This document shows, piece by piece, positions 48,111 to 57,731 of a stretch of DNA of 64,000 nucleotides. Location of the stretch: assembly GCA_934378195.1 (NCBI GenBank), contig CAKRPO010000006.1, forward strand, positions 1 through 64,000, read 5' to 3'. Numbering within the stretch: the stretch's first letter is position 1; every line of letters starts with the position of its first letter. Source of the stretch: an uncultured Blautia sp. Lineage in GTDB: Bacteria > Bacillota > Clostridia > Lachnospirales > Lachnospiraceae. The notes below the pieces were generated by a model. The model had not been told where the DNA came from, ran no database searches, and saw only the letters and a list, made by a program, of their open reading frames with translations. The translations under genes were made by a program, and so were the position numbers.

Positions 48111-49322
48111 ATGAAAAATATTTTTTCAGTAGGGCAGATCAATCGATATGTCAAAAATATGTTCACGCAGGATTTTATTCTGCAGAAAATCTATGTAAAG
48201 GGTGAAGTATCCAACTGCAAATATCATACCAGCGGACATATTTATTTTTCACTGAAGGATGAGACAGGAGTTCTTTCCTGTGTAATGTTTGCCGGACACC
48301 GCAGAGGACTGGCATTCCGCATGAAAGACGGAGACCGTGTTGTTGTAGGCGGTGCAGTAGACGTATATGAGAGAGACGGCAGATATCAGCTATACGCCAG
48401 GGAGATTACGCTCGAAGGTGCAGGTGCACTTTATGAGCGTTTTCTGGCACTGAAAGCAGAATTAGAAGAGATGGGGATGTTTGCACAGGAATACAAGCAG
48501 CCCATACCGGCTTATGTACGAAGACTTGGTGTTGTTACGGCACCGACTGGTGCAGCGGTACAGGATATCCGCAATATTTCGCTCAGGCGTAATCCGTATC
48601 TGCAGATCATACTGTATCCGGCACTTGTCCAGGGAGAAGGCGCAGCGGACAGCATCGTACAGGGAATCCATATGCTGGATAAGGCAGATGTGGACGTGAT
48701 TATTGTCGGACGTGGAGGCGGTTCGATCGAAGATCTCTGGGCGTTTAATGAAGAAAAAGTTGCCAGAGCGATCTTTGAATGTCAGACACCGGTCATTTCT
48801 GCAGTAGGGCATGAGACGGATTTTACGATTGCTGATTTTGTTGCGGATCTTCGTGCACCGACACCATCAGCGGCGGCAGAGCTCGCGGTGGCAGATTTCA
48901 GACAGACGCTGCAGAGTATCAATGGTTTCAGAGACCGGATACAGCGTGGAATGCTGCGTAAGACAGAGATTACACGGACATTGCTGGAACAGTATCAGTT
49001 GCGGTTTCAGTACCTGAATCCGGAAGCGAAGCTTCGGGACAACAGACAGCGCATTGCAGATCTTGATGAAAGAATTCGAAGGATGATGAAGAATCGTCTG
49101 GCAGAAGAAAGACACACGTTGGGAATCTATCTGGAACGATACAGAGGATTATCACCGTTATACAAATTAAATCAGGGATATTCTTTTGTTGCGGATAAGG
49201 ATGGCAACGGAATCACATCTACACAGCAGGTGCATTCCGGAGATCTTGTGGAGATTTCTGTGACAGATGGTGTGATCGAGGCAGAAGTGCGCAGCAGCAG
49301 GAAGGAAGACTGGAATAAATGA
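48111..49322 (+). CDS. xseA: Exodeoxyribonuclease VII large subunit
   Basis: This 403-residue protein has the N-terminal OB fold (about 1-95; VSNCKYHTSGHIYFSLKDE) and the catalytic core with RLGVVTAPTGAAVQDIRNI, DVIIVGRGGGSIEDLWAFNEEKVARAI and PVISAVGHETDFTIADFVADLRAPTPSAAAELA. A coiled coil and the C-terminal LNQGYSFV segment follow. The enzyme degrades single-stranded DNA with XseB. Its stop overlaps xseB (ATGA). Confidence 0.94.
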   Translation: MKNIFSVGQINRYVKNMFTQDFILQKIYVKGEVSNCKYHTSGHIYFSLKDETGVLSCVMFAGHRRGLAFRMKDGDRVVVGGAVDVYERDGRYQLYAREITLEGAGALYERFLALKAELEEMGMFAQEYKQPIPAYVRRLGVVTAPTGAAVQDIRNISLRRNPYLQIILYPALVQGEGAADSIVQGIHMLDKADVDVIIVGRGGGSIEDLWAFNEEKVARAIFECQTPVISAVGHETDFTIADFVADLRAPTPSAAAELAVADFRQTLQSINGFRDRIQRGMLRKTEITRTLLEQYQLRFQYLNPEAKLRDNRQRIADLDERIRRMMKNRLAEERHTLGIYLERYRGLSPLYKLNQGYSFVADKDGNGITSTQQVHSGDLVEISVTDGVIEAEVRSSRKEDWNK

Positions 49323-49549
49323 CAGAACAGATTCAAAAAACAGATACACAGGATAAAGAGATTGAAGAAGTCTTTCAGGAACTGGACACCATTGCTGAAA
49401 AGCTGGAAAGTGGTGAGACATCACTGGAGGATTCTTTTCGTTTATACAAAAAAGGCATGGAGCTTCTGAAATACTGCAGTGACAGACTGGACACTGTAGA
49501 AAAGAAGATGCTTCAGATGGATGAGGATGGAATATTACGTGAATTTTAA
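49319..49549 (+). CDS. xseB: Exodeoxyribonuclease VII small subunit
   Basis: This 76-residue helical protein matches XseB: IEEVFQELDTIAEKLESGETSLEDSFRLYKKGMELLKYCSDRLDTVEKKM. It binds the coiled coil of XseA. It overlaps xseA by 4 nt and ispA by 11 nt. Confidence 0.93.
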   Translation: MTEQIQKTDTQDKEIEEVFQELDTIAEKLESGETSLEDSFRLYKKGMELLKYCSDRLDTVEKKMLQMDEDGILREF

Positions 49550-50426
49550 AGAAAAATTACAGCAGAGAACTGATTATGCAGAAGAAGTAGTTCGCAGATG
49601 GTTACCAGTGGAAGAGGGATTCTCTACGACGATGGCACAGGCTATAAATTACAGTATGTGTGCCGGTGGTAAGAGACTGCGGCCAATCCTTCTTCTTGAG
49701 ACATTGCGGCTGTTTGATGGCGATGAGAAGCTTGCTGAGCCGTTTATGGCAGGAATCGAAATGATTCATACGCATTCTCTGATCCACGATGATCTTCCTG
49801 CAATCGACAATGACGATTATCGCCGTGGACGTCTGACTACACATAAGATATACGGGGAAGCCATGGGCGTGCTGAGTGGTGTTACACTTTTGAATTATGC
49901 TTATGAGACAATGTTTCGTGCATTTGACCTGACAGAGGATAAGGACAGGGTAATTCGAGCAGTTCGTATTATGGCACAGAAGACCGGCATTTATGGTATG
50001 CTCGGCGGACAGAGTGTGGATGTGGAGAATGATGGTAAACCACTGGAAAAAGAGTTGTTGGACTACATTTATGAACATAAGACATCGGCGCTGATCGAGG
50101 CATCTATGATGGCAGGCGCTGTTCTTGCCGGAGCGGATGAAGAGAAAACAGCCATGATCGAGGAAGCTGCGTCTGCTATTGGACTCGCTTTCCAGATTCA
50201 GGATGATATTCTGGATGTGACCAGCACCAGTGAGGAACTGGGCAAGCCGGTCCACAGTGACGAAAAAAACAACAAAGTCACTTATGTGACTCTTTTCGGG
50301 GTAGAGAAAGCATCTGAACAGGTCAGAGAACTTTCTGAAAGAGCCCTGGCAGTTCTGGACAGACTGAATAATAAAAATGAGTTCCTGAGAGAGCTTGTCA
50401 TGGAGATGGCGAGTCGAAGGAAATGA
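49539..50426 (+). CDS. ispA: Farnesyl diphosphate (polyprenyl) synthase
   Basis: This 295-residue trans-prenyltransferase condenses IPP with allylic diphosphates. Motifs seen: GGKRLRPILLLE, first Asp-rich motif DDLPAIDNDDYRRG, GQSVDVE, and second Asp-rich motif DDILDVTSTSEELGKPVHSDEKN. The GTG start at 49539 (MNFKEKLQQRT) lies 8 nt after GAGGATGG; ATG codons at 49521 and 49527 are in frame but overlap that site. It overlaps xseB. With the dxs gene just downstream it forms an isoprenoid pair. Confidence 0.92.
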   Translation: MNFKEKLQQRTDYAEEVVRRWLPVEEGFSTTMAQAINYSMCAGGKRLRPILLLETLRLFDGDEKLAEPFMAGIEMIHTHSLIHDDLPAIDNDDYRRGRLTTHKIYGEAMGVLSGVTLLNYAYETMFRAFDLTEDKDRVIRAVRIMAQKTGIYGMLGGQSVDVENDGKPLEKELLDYIYEHKTSALIEASMMAGAVLAGADEEKTAMIEEAASAIGLAFQIQDDILDVTSTSEELGKPVHSDEKNNKVTYVTLFGVEKASEQVRELSERALAVLDRLNNKNEFLRELVMEMASRRK

Positions 50427-50442
50427 AAGAGGGATACAAAGG

Positions 50443-52305
50443 ATGTTGGAAAAGATCAATAAGCCTAATGATATACACAAGATAGCTTTGGCGGATTTTC
50501 CACAGCTTGCGGATGAGATCAGACAGTTTCTGATTGAATCGGTCAGTCAGACGGGTGGTCATCTGGCATCAAATCTGGGTGTGGTAGAGCTGACGCTGGC
50601 TCTGCATAATGTGCTGGATCTGCCACAGGACAAAATTATATGGGATGTAGGGCATCAGGCATATACACATAAGATTCTGACCGGAAGAAAAGATGGATTT
50701 AAGAATCTCCGTAAAGAAGGCGGAATGAGCGGCTTCCCGAAGCGGGGAGAGAGCGATTGTGATGCATTTGATGCGGGACACAGTTCGGATTCTATTTCTG
50801 CAGGTCTTGGTTATGTAAGAGCCCGTGACCTGTTGGGACAGAAGCACCGTGTGGTATCTGTGATCGGCGATGGTGCACTGACCGGAGGTATGGCATATGA
50901 GGCACTGAATAATGCAGCAGAGCTGAAGACGAACTTTATCATCGTGCTCAACGACAATAACATGTCCATTTCCAAGAATGTTGGCGGAATGTCCTCTTAT
51001 CTGAGCGCGTTGCGTACAGCAGAAGCTTATACAGGAATGAAGCTGAATGCCACCAAGATGCTCAAAAAGATTCCAAAAGTTGGTACGGCTGTTGTCGATA
51101 CTATGCGTAAGACCAAGAGCAGCATCAAGCAGCTGATCATACCGGGAATGCTTTTTGAAAATATGGGATTGACTTATCTGGGACCGGTGGATGGCCATAA
51201 TATGCGCCAGATGATGAAGCTTTTTAATGAAGCAAAACGAGTGGAGGGTCCGGTAATCGTTCATGTGTTGACCCAGAAGGGAAGGGGATATGCACCGGCA
51301 AGCCTTCATCCGGATCAGTTTCATGGCACAGGGCCATTTGACATACAGACCGGCAGACAGCTTTCGGTGAAGAAAGGCCCGACTTATACAGATGTATTTT
51401 CGAAGACAATGGTAAAACTTGGGAAAGAGAACCCAAAGCTGGTTGGTATTACAGCGGCCATGAAAGAAGGAACCGGGCTGAAAGAGTTCGAAAAGGCCTT
51501 TCCGGACAGACTTTTTGATGTCGGGATCGCAGAGGAACATGCAGTAAGTTTTGCTGCAGGTCTTGCACTTGGTGGAGTGACACCAGTAGTTGCAATCTAT
51601 TCATCATTCCTTCAGAGAGCTGTAGATCAGATGCTCCATGATGTCTGTATGCAGAATCTGCATGTAGTCTTTGCAATAGATCGCGCAGGACTTGTTGGAG
51701 CAGACGGAGAGACACATCAGGGAAATTTTGATCTGTCATATCTGACAATGATGCCAAATATGACTGTTATGGCACCAAAGAATGGCAGAGAGCTGGAAAA
51801 AATGCTGGAGTTTGCTGTCCATGCGGCCGGACCGTGCGCAATACGCTATCCAAAGGGTAGCGCTTATCAGGGAATGGAAGAATATGACAGCCCGATACGC
51901 TATGGTAAGAGCGAAATCCTTTATCATGGAGAGAAGACAGCAATTTTGTCTGTCGGAAGCATGACGGAAGTCTGTGAACAGGTATATAAAGAACTGAAAA
52001 ACAAAGGAAAAAATCCTACATTTGTAAATGCAAGATTTGTGAAGCCTCTTGATACAGAGCTTCTTGATGAACTTGCAAAAAATCATAAACTATTCGTAAC
52101 AGTAGAAGAAAATGTCAAAAACGGTGGATTTGGTGAACACGTGGCGGCTTATATGGAAGCCTGTCATCCGGAAGTACGTGTGCTTCCAATCGCAATCTGG
52201 AACCGTTTTGTAGAGCATGGAGAAGTTGCAAGCCTGAGAGCCAGAATTGGCCTTTCAGCACCGGATATTCTCGATGCGATAGAGGAATATGAGGAGCAGG
52301 AATGA
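50443..52305 (+). CDS. dxs: 1-deoxy-D-xylulose-5-phosphate synthase
   Basis: This 620-residue thiamine-diphosphate enzyme makes DXP from pyruvate and glyceraldehyde 3-phosphate, the first step of the MEP isoprenoid path. Seen are GGHLASNLGVVELTLALH, WDVGHQAYTHKILTGR, the ThDP motif GDGALTGGMAYEALNNA ... NDNNMSIS, GPVDGHN, the central GIAEEHAVSFAAGLA and the late GADGETHQGNFDLSYL. The length is normal. The start at 50443 (MLEKINKPND) follows GAGGG; the frame is open into ispA upstream. Confidence 0.95.
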   Translation: MLEKINKPNDIHKIALADFPQLADEIRQFLIESVSQTGGHLASNLGVVELTLALHNVLDLPQDKIIWDVGHQAYTHKILTGRKDGFKNLRKEGGMSGFPKRGESDCDAFDAGHSSDSISAGLGYVRARDLLGQKHRVVSVIGDGALTGGMAYEALNNAAELKTNFIIVLNDNNMSISKNVGGMSSYLSALRTAEAYTGMKLNATKMLKKIPKVGTAVVDTMRKTKSSIKQLIIPGMLFENMGLTYLGPVDGHNMRQMMKLFNEAKRVEGPVIVHVLTQKGRGYAPASLHPDQFHGTGPFDIQTGRQLSVKKGPTYTDVFSKTMVKLGKENPKLVGITAAMKEGTGLKEFEKAFPDRLFDVGIAEEHAVSFAAGLALGGVTPVVAIYSSFLQRAVDQMLHDVCMQNLHVVFAIDRAGLVGADGETHQGNFDLSYLTMMPNMTVMAPKNGRELEKMLEFAVHAAGPCAIRYPKGSAYQGMEEYDSPIRYGKSEILYHGEKTAILSVGSMTEVCEQVYKELKNKGKNPTFVNARFVKPLDTELLDELAKNHKLFVTVEENVKNGGFGEHVAAYMEACHPEVRVLPIAIWNRFVEHGEVASLRARIGLSAPDILDAIEEYEEQE

Positions 52306-53111
52306 AGAAAAGACTGGATCTTTTGATGGTAGAGCGTGCACTTGCACCTTCCAGAGAGAAAGCAAAAGCATATATCATGTCCGGAGATGTCTATGTAGAC
52401 GGACAGAAAGAAGATAAAGCGGGAACAATGTTCAAGGAGGACGTAAAGATCGAAGTCCGTGGAAATACACTTCCATATGTAAGCCGTGGAGGACTGAAAC
52501 TGGAAAAGGCTATGAATCATTTTGGAGTTTCTCTCGATGGCAAAGTATGTATGGATGTTGGTGCGTCCACCGGTGGATTTACGGACTGTATGCTGCAAAA
52601 TGGCGCAGTGAAGGTATATTCTATCGATGTCGGCTATGGACAGCTTGACTGGAAACTGCGCAACGATTCGCGTGTTGTGTGCATGGAAAAGACCAATATC
52701 CGTTATGTGCTTCCGGAGAATATTGCAGAACCGGCACAGTTTTCATCCATTGATGTATCTTTTATTTCACTGACAAAGGTTTTACTTCCGGTACGGAATC
52801 TGCTGACTGAAGATGGAGAGATTGTATGTCTGATCAAACCGCAGTTTGAAGCAGGAAGAGAAAAAGTAGGCAAGAAAGGTGTTGTCCGTGACCCGGCCGT
52901 ACATCTGGAAGTGATCGAGAAAGTGATCGCTTATGCATCCACGATTGCAATGGAGCCTTGTCACCTTTCGTTTTCACCGATCAAAGGACCAGAGGGTAAT
53001 ATCGAATATCTGCTTCACTTAAAGAAAAGACCGGAAGGTGAAGTGATCCAGTCATCTCTTGAGGTGACACCTGAGGCTGTTGTGCAGGAGGCACACAGTC
53101 AGCTGGATTAA
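52302..53111 (+). CDS. tlyA: TlyA-family RNA methyltransferase
   Basis: This 269-residue protein has an N-terminal S4 RNA-binding domain (about 1-62; RLDLLMVERALAPSREKAKAYIMSGDVYVDG) and an FtsJ-like methyltransferase domain with DVGASTGGFTDCMLQNGA (SAM motif) and SIDVSFISLTKVLLPV. TlyA homologues 2'-O-methylate rRNA; some are called hemolysin A. It overlaps dxs by 4 nt (ATGA), and nadK follows as in many Firmicutes. Confidence 0.9.
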   Translation: MKKRLDLLMVERALAPSREKAKAYIMSGDVYVDGQKEDKAGTMFKEDVKIEVRGNTLPYVSRGGLKLEKAMNHFGVSLDGKVCMDVGASTGGFTDCMLQNGAVKVYSIDVGYGQLDWKLRNDSRVVCMEKTNIRYVLPENIAEPAQFSSIDVSFISLTKVLLPVRNLLTEDGEIVCLIKPQFEAGREKVGKKGVVRDPAVHLEVIEKVIAYASTIAMEPCHLSFSPIKGPEGNIEYLLHLKKRPEGEVIQSSLEVTPEAVVQEAHSQLD

Positions 53112-53135
53112 CCAGATAAGGAAGGCTTAGGGGAG

Positions 53136-53990
53136 ATGGACAAGTTTTATATCATCACGAACAGTGATAAAGATAAAGAGTTTCAGATTACAAATGAGAT
53201 TGTTTCTTATCTGAAGGCAAATGGAAAGCAGTGTCAGGTCCAGCAGGCGGAGCGTAAGCTGGAGGGAGCATATCATTATACAAATCCGGCACTGATCCCG
53301 GAGGGAACACAGTGTATTCTTGTTCTGGGTGGTGACGGCACGCTTCTTCAGGCGGCAAGAGATGTGGTTCACAGAGAGATCCCAATGCTGGGGATCAATC
53401 TTGGAACACTGGGGTTCCTTGCAGAAGTGGACAGAAATTCAATCCATGCGGCACTGGCGAAACTGATCGCGGACGATTATGAGATTGAAGAGAGAATGAT
53501 GCTTACCGGGACAGTATGGCATGGTGATCAGATCATCGGACAGGATATTGCCCTGAATGATATCGTGATCGGCAGAGAGGGACCGCTTCGAGTTGTAAGA
53601 TTTAAAAATTATGTAAATGATGTTTATCTGAATTCCTACAATGCGGATGGAATCATCATTTCCACACCGACAGGTTCTACCGGTTACAGCCTTTCCTGTG
53701 GCGGACCGATCGTATCTCCGAATGCGACGATGACGTTGATGACTCCGATTGCACCGCATACATTGAATACGCGAAGCATCATTTTTCCGGCGGAAGACGT
53801 GATTACGGTTGAACTTGGCAAAGGACGCCGACAGGTTCAGGAACAGGGTCTTGCTTCTTTTGACGGAGATACAGAGATTCCGATTGTAACAGGTGACAGG
53901 ATCGTGATCCACAAGGCTTCTGTCAGCGTAAAGATTCTGAAGTTGAATCATCTGAGCTTTGTAGAAGTATTACGACAGAAGATGGAATAG
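53136..53990 (+). CDS. nadK: NAD kinase
   Basis: This 284-residue protein has the NAD kinase motifs: LVLGGDGTLLQAAR (GGDG, about 66-79), GINLGTLGFLAEVD, and the downstream NADGIIISTPTGSTGYSLSCGGPIV. It phosphorylates NAD to NADP. It lies 24 nt after tlyA in the conserved order tlyA-nadK-argR-recN. Confidence 0.94.
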   Translation: MDKFYIITNSDKDKEFQITNEIVSYLKANGKQCQVQQAERKLEGAYHYTNPALIPEGTQCILVLGGDGTLLQAARDVVHREIPMLGINLGTLGFLAEVDRNSIHAALAKLIADDYEIEERMMLTGTVWHGDQIIGQDIALNDIVIGREGPLRVVRFKNYVNDVYLNSYNADGIIISTPTGSTGYSLSCGGPIVSPNATMTLMTPIAPHTLNTRSIIFPAEDVITVELGKGRRQVQEQGLASFDGDTEIPIVTGDRIVIHKASVSVKILKLNHLSFVEVLRQKME

Positions 53991-54059
53991 AAATAGAATG
54001 CAAATCGAACATCCGTGTTGCAGAAAATATGATGCAGAAAATATAATGGAGGGAATACA

Positions 54060-54515
54060 GTGAAAAGTGCAAGACATGACAAGATCATAGAACTGATCCA
54101 GGAATATGATATTGATACACAGGAGGAACTTGCTGCCAGACTGAATGAGGCTGGTTTCAAGGTAACGCAGGCTACGGTGTCCAGAGATATCCGTGCACTG
54201 AAACTTATGAAGGTTGCCGGCAAAGATGGAAAGTCCCGTTACGCGATTCTTACCGAGCCGTCAGCAGAGCTGGGCGACAAGTATACAAGAATCCTTCAGG
54301 ATACACTGACATCTCTTGATGTGGGTCAGAATATGCTGGTGATCAGGACAGTACCTGGTATGGCTATGGGAGTGGCTGCCGCACTGGATGCACTGAAATG
54401 GAAAGAAATCCTTGGAAGTATTGCCGGAGATGATACAGTAATGTGTGTGGCCCGTGATTCAGAACAGGCAGAGATCGTGGCAGAAAAGCTGAAAGGAATC
54501 CTGAAATTATGTTAG
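54060..54515 (+). CDS. argR: Arginine repressor ArgR/AhrC
   Basis: This 151-residue regulator has the winged helix N-terminus (RHDKIIELIQEYDIDTQEELAARLNEAGFKVTQATVSRDIRAL) and the hexamer-forming arginine-binding C-terminus (TVPGMAMGVAAALDALKWKEILGSIAGDDTVMCVA). The GTG start at 54060 follows GGAGGG. Placement directly before recN is the usual Firmicute arrangement. No ARG box was found nearby. Confidence 0.94.
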   Translation: MKSARHDKIIELIQEYDIDTQEELAARLNEAGFKVTQATVSRDIRALKLMKVAGKDGKSRYAILTEPSAELGDKYTRILQDTLTSLDVGQNMLVIRTVPGMAMGVAAALDALKWKEILGSIAGDDTVMCVARDSEQAEIVAEKLKGILKLC

Positions 54516-56200
54516 TTCATCTTCATGTGAAGAATCTGGCACTTATCGAAGACATTGAAGTAGAATTCGGTCCGGGATTAAATATCCTGACCGGAGAGAC
54601 CGGGGCTGGTAAGTCTATCCTTCTTGGATCTATGCAGCTGATCCTGGGAAGCAGGATCGCGAAGGATATGATTCGGGCGGGTGCTTCTTATGCACTGGTG
54701 GAACTCCTTTTTCAGGTAGAGAATCCCAGAGCAGAGGAAGCACTTCGTACACTTGGAATCGAGCCGGAAGACGGACAGGTGATCCTGTCCCGCAAGATCA
54801 TGGATGGTCGTAGTATCAACAAGATCAATGGTGAGACCTGCACAGTCAGTCAGATGAAGGCGGTAGCATCCTGCCTTCTGGATATCCATGGACAGCATGA
54901 ACATCAGTCACTTCTGTATCAGGATAAACAGCTGGAGATTCTGGATGCCTATGGCAAAGAGGAAATCTGGCCGGCAAAGGAAGTGGTAAACAGTGCTTAC
55001 CGTACATATCGCGATTGCCTGAGAGATTTAAAAGCACTTGATATGGATGAAGAACAGCGCAACAGAGAACGCGCTTTCCTTGAATTTGAGATCAATGAGA
55101 TTGAGAGTTCTGGTCTGAAACCTGGTGAGGATGAAGAACTGGAGAAACTTTACCGCAAGTTGGATAATGGAAAGAAAATCCTTGAGACTCTGCAGGGAGT
55201 ACGGGACCTGACAGGGAATGATTCTATGCAGGGAGCCGGAGAGTCGGTGGGTAATGCTGTCCGTGAGATGATGCGTGTCACGGAATATGACAGCCAGTTG
55301 GAGTCTATGTCATCTACGCTGCAGGAAATTGACGGACTTCTGAATGATTTTAACAGAGAACTTTCGGCTTATGTAGAAGAACTGAATTTTGATGATGAAA
55401 CCTTTTATGAAACAGAAAAAAGACTGGATCTGATCAATAATCTTAAAGCGAAATATGGTCAGTCGCTCGAAGAGATACAGGCATACTGTAAGAAACAAAG
55501 ACAAAAACTGGAAGATCTTGACAGATATGAGGAGAACTTTCAGAAAGCAAAAGCTGAGGTGGAAAAAAGCCGCAAAAAACTTGAGAAGGTTTCGGATAAA
55601 CTTTCTGTTATCCGTCAAAAATACAGTCAGATGCTTACGGAGAAGATCATTGAAGGCCTGAAAGACCTGAATTTTCTGGATGTACAGTTTCGTATTGATT
55701 TTCAGAGAAAGAAAGATTATACCGATAATGGGTTTGATGATATTGAATATGAAATTTCTACCAATCCGGGCGAAAGCGTGAAACCGCTGGGAAGAATCGT
55801 CTCCGGTGGTGAACTTTCTCGTATCATGCTGGCGATCAAGGCAATTCTGGCGGATCGTGATCAGATCGAGACGCTGATCTTTGATGAGATTGATACAGGT
55901 ATCAGTGGAAGGACAGCGCAGAAAGTGTCCGAAAAGATGGCTGTTATCGGCAAATGTCATCAGGTACTCTGTATCACACATCTTCCGCAGATCGCAGCGA
56001 TGGCAGATACACATTTTGAAATTGAGAAACACCAGAAGGGTACAGAGACGATCACAGAGATCCATCCGCTGGAGGGCGATGATTCAGTGAGAGAACTGGC
56101 AAGACTTCTGGGCGGTGCCGAGATTACGCAGGCGGTTTTTGAAAACGCAAAAGAAATGAAAGAATTGGCACAGGTTCATAAAAATACAAGACTGAAATAG
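54509..56200 (+). CDS. recN: DNA repair protein RecN
   Basis: This 563-residue SMC-like ATPase acts in double-strand break repair. It begins LHVKNLALIEDIEVEFGPGLNILTGETGAGKSILLGSMQLI (Walker A near 31-38), followed by DIHGQHEHQSLL, two long coiled coils (about 155-360), and the C-terminal SGGELSRIMLAIKAIL and LIFDEIDTGISGRTAQKV (signature and Walker B). The length is normal. The ATG overlaps the argR stop by 7 nt. Confidence 0.95.
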   Translation: MLVHLHVKNLALIEDIEVEFGPGLNILTGETGAGKSILLGSMQLILGSRIAKDMIRAGASYALVELLFQVENPRAEEALRTLGIEPEDGQVILSRKIMDGRSINKINGETCTVSQMKAVASCLLDIHGQHEHQSLLYQDKQLEILDAYGKEEIWPAKEVVNSAYRTYRDCLRDLKALDMDEEQRNRERAFLEFEINEIESSGLKPGEDEELEKLYRKLDNGKKILETLQGVRDLTGNDSMQGAGESVGNAVREMMRVTEYDSQLESMSSTLQEIDGLLNDFNRELSAYVEELNFDDETFYETEKRLDLINNLKAKYGQSLEEIQAYCKKQRQKLEDLDRYEENFQKAKAEVEKSRKKLEKVSDKLSVIRQKYSQMLTEKIIEGLKDLNFLDVQFRIDFQRKKDYTDNGFDDIEYEISTNPGESVKPLGRIVSGGELSRIMLAIKAILADRDQIETLIFDEIDTGISGRTAQKVSEKMAVIGKCHQVLCITHLPQIAAMADTHFEIEKHQKGTETITEIHPLEGDDSVRELARLLGGAEITQAVFENAKEMKELAQVHKNTRLK

Positions 56201-56217
56201 CTGCATTCACAGCATAA

Positions 56218-56256
56218 TAAGAGAGGACGATCCAACAGGATCTCTTCTCTTTTTTC
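56218..56256 (+). terminator. Rho-independent terminator of recN
   Basis: AAGAGAGGACGATCC and GGATCTCTTCTCTT pair around AACA with a small bulge, followed by a T-rich run. A remnant of the dispersed hairpin (GTAATAGGAAAT) begins at 56261. Confidence 0.75.
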
Positions 56257-56309
56257 TTGTGTAATAGGAAATAAAGGCGATGATTTTACAAAAGAAAGGA
56301 TGTGGCTGA

Positions 56310-57524
56310 ATGGACAGAAGAAAGAAATACCGGCGTCTTCTCTGGTGGGTCATAACGCTGGATCTGCTCGTGGTGATATGGCTGGGATACCGCTGCCTTG
56401 ACAGGAAGATTCCGGATGAGCTTTATGTAACAGAAGACCAGAAACAGCAGGTAAAAGATGTTCTGGATTATCCGCTGCTTTCTTTTGATGATGCGATCAC
56501 CGTATCGGGAGACGGAAGTTATCTGTTGTCGGCACGAATTCTGGGTGTGATTCCGTTTAAAGATATCAAAGTCATTCCGGCAGACAGTACATCGGTGCTT
56601 GTCAGTGGCAGCACGGTTGGAATCTATATGGAAACAGACGGAGTTCTGGTGATTGACACAGGAGAGATTATTTCAGAAGAAGGCCAGACTGTAGATCCGG
56701 CCTGTAATATTGTAGAACCGGGTGATTATATCGTGGCATTTAATGATGAAACGATCACATGCAAAAAAGATCTGGTAAAAGACCTGGAAAATCTGACTCA
56801 GGATACGGTGACGTTGCAAGTGATACGAAACGGAAAAAAAATTCCTCTGTTGCTGGATCCTGTAAAGGATGTCAAAGGAGAATATAAGCTGGGTGTCTGG
56901 GTGCGCGATAATACACAGGGCATTGGAACACTTACGTTTGTGGATCAGAATGGAAAGTATGGAGCACTTGGACATGGAATCAGTGATGTGGATACCGGTG
57001 AACTGCTTCATATTGATGATGGGGCACTGTACCAGGCACAGATTGTCGGAATTCAGAAAGGAAGCAGTGGCAGTCCGGGAGAACTGTCCGGACTGATCCA
57101 TTATGAGGCAGAAAAAATCATAGGGAGTATAGAAAAGAACTGTGAGCAGGGAATTTATGGAAAGCTGACCGATATGTCCGGGCTGTCGGGACTAAAGAAA
57201 ATGGAAATCGCTTACAAGCAGGAACTGGAAATCGGACCGGCTTCTGTATTGTGCTGTGTGGATGGAGAAATCCGTGAGTTCGAAGCAGAGATAACAAGAA
57301 TCGATATGAATCATGAGGATACAAACAAAAGCTTTGTGATTCAGGTAACTGATCCGGAGCTTCTTGAGATGACCGGTGGGATCGTGCAGGGAATGAGTGG
57401 AAGTCCGATCATACAGAATGGGAAATTTGTTGGTGCGATCACCCATGTTTTTGTACAGGATTCTACAGGAGGATACGGAATATTTGCAGAAACGATGCTG
57501 AAAAATCTGTCGACAGATAACTGA
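56310..57524 (+). CDS. spoIVB: SpoIVB signalling serine peptidase (S55)
   Basis: This 404-residue protein is the forespore-secreted protease that triggers sigma-K activation by cutting SpoIVFA. It has an N-terminal membrane anchor (about 9-27), a PDZ domain (about 95-180; SGSTVGIYMETDGVLVID, ACNIVEPGDYIVAFNDE) and the S55 peptidase domain with GALGHGISDVDTGEL (His), GSSGSPGEL, and IVQGMSGSPIIQNGKFVGAITHVF (Ser). The length is normal. It directly precedes spo0A, as in most Bacilli and Clostridia. Confidence 0.94.
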   Translation: MDRRKKYRRLLWWVITLDLLVVIWLGYRCLDRKIPDELYVTEDQKQQVKDVLDYPLLSFDDAITVSGDGSYLLSARILGVIPFKDIKVIPADSTSVLVSGSTVGIYMETDGVLVIDTGEIISEEGQTVDPACNIVEPGDYIVAFNDETITCKKDLVKDLENLTQDTVTLQVIRNGKKIPLLLDPVKDVKGEYKLGVWVRDNTQGIGTLTFVDQNGKYGALGHGISDVDTGELLHIDDGALYQAQIVGIQKGSSGSPGELSGLIHYEAEKIIGSIEKNCEQGIYGKLTDMSGLSGLKKMEIAYKQELEIGPASVLCCVDGEIREFEAEITRIDMNHEDTNKSFVIQVTDPELLEMTGGIVQGMSGSPIIQNGKFVGAITHVFVQDSTGGYGIFAETMLKNLSTDN

Positions 57525-57529
57525 AAAAG

Positions 57530-57536
57530 TGTCGAA
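57530..57536 (+). promoter_or_regulatory. Candidate 0A box upstream of spo0A
   Basis: TGTCGAA matches the core of the Spo0A binding site. It lies 196 nt before the spo0A ATG and about 120 nt before the candidate promoter, consistent with autoregulation. Confidence 0.5.
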
Positions 57537-57651
57537 AACTGCCATGCAGAAGAAGCGGGAAAAAGCAAAAATGAAGAAAAATAAGAAAAAAGAAGCTCTG
57601 AAAAAGTCGATTCAGGACGAACGAAAATCCAGTGTTTCAGCCAGTTTCGGC

Positions 57652-57681
57652 TTGATTTCGCGAAGGCCTTTCCACTATAAT
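57652..57681 (+). promoter_or_regulatory. Candidate spo0A promoter
   Basis: TTGATT (57652-57657) and a perfect TATAAT (57676-57681) are 18 nt apart, about 50 nt before the ATG. I could not see a clear sigma-H promoter. Confidence 0.5.
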
Positions 57682-57729
57682 GTCCTTGTTGTAAAGAAGA
57701 AGATTTTTGTTGGTTAGGAGGGAAAGGCC
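57664..57729 (+). other. Inverted repeat that can mask the spo0A ribosome site
   Basis: AGGCCTTTCC (57664-57673) is the exact complement of GGAAAGGCCT (57720-57729), which overlaps the end of the spo0A ribosome site (GGAGGG at 57717-57722). The left arm lies in the promoter spacer, so transcripts started at the local promoter lack it, while read-through from spoIVB would contain both arms. Confidence 0.55.
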
Positions 57730-57731
57730 TC

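Noticed and set aside
57529..57717. 62-codon Lys-rich open frame between spoIVB and spo0A
   Set aside because: No ribosome site before the GTG or the inner ATG, and it runs through the candidate 0A box, promoter and leader of spo0A.
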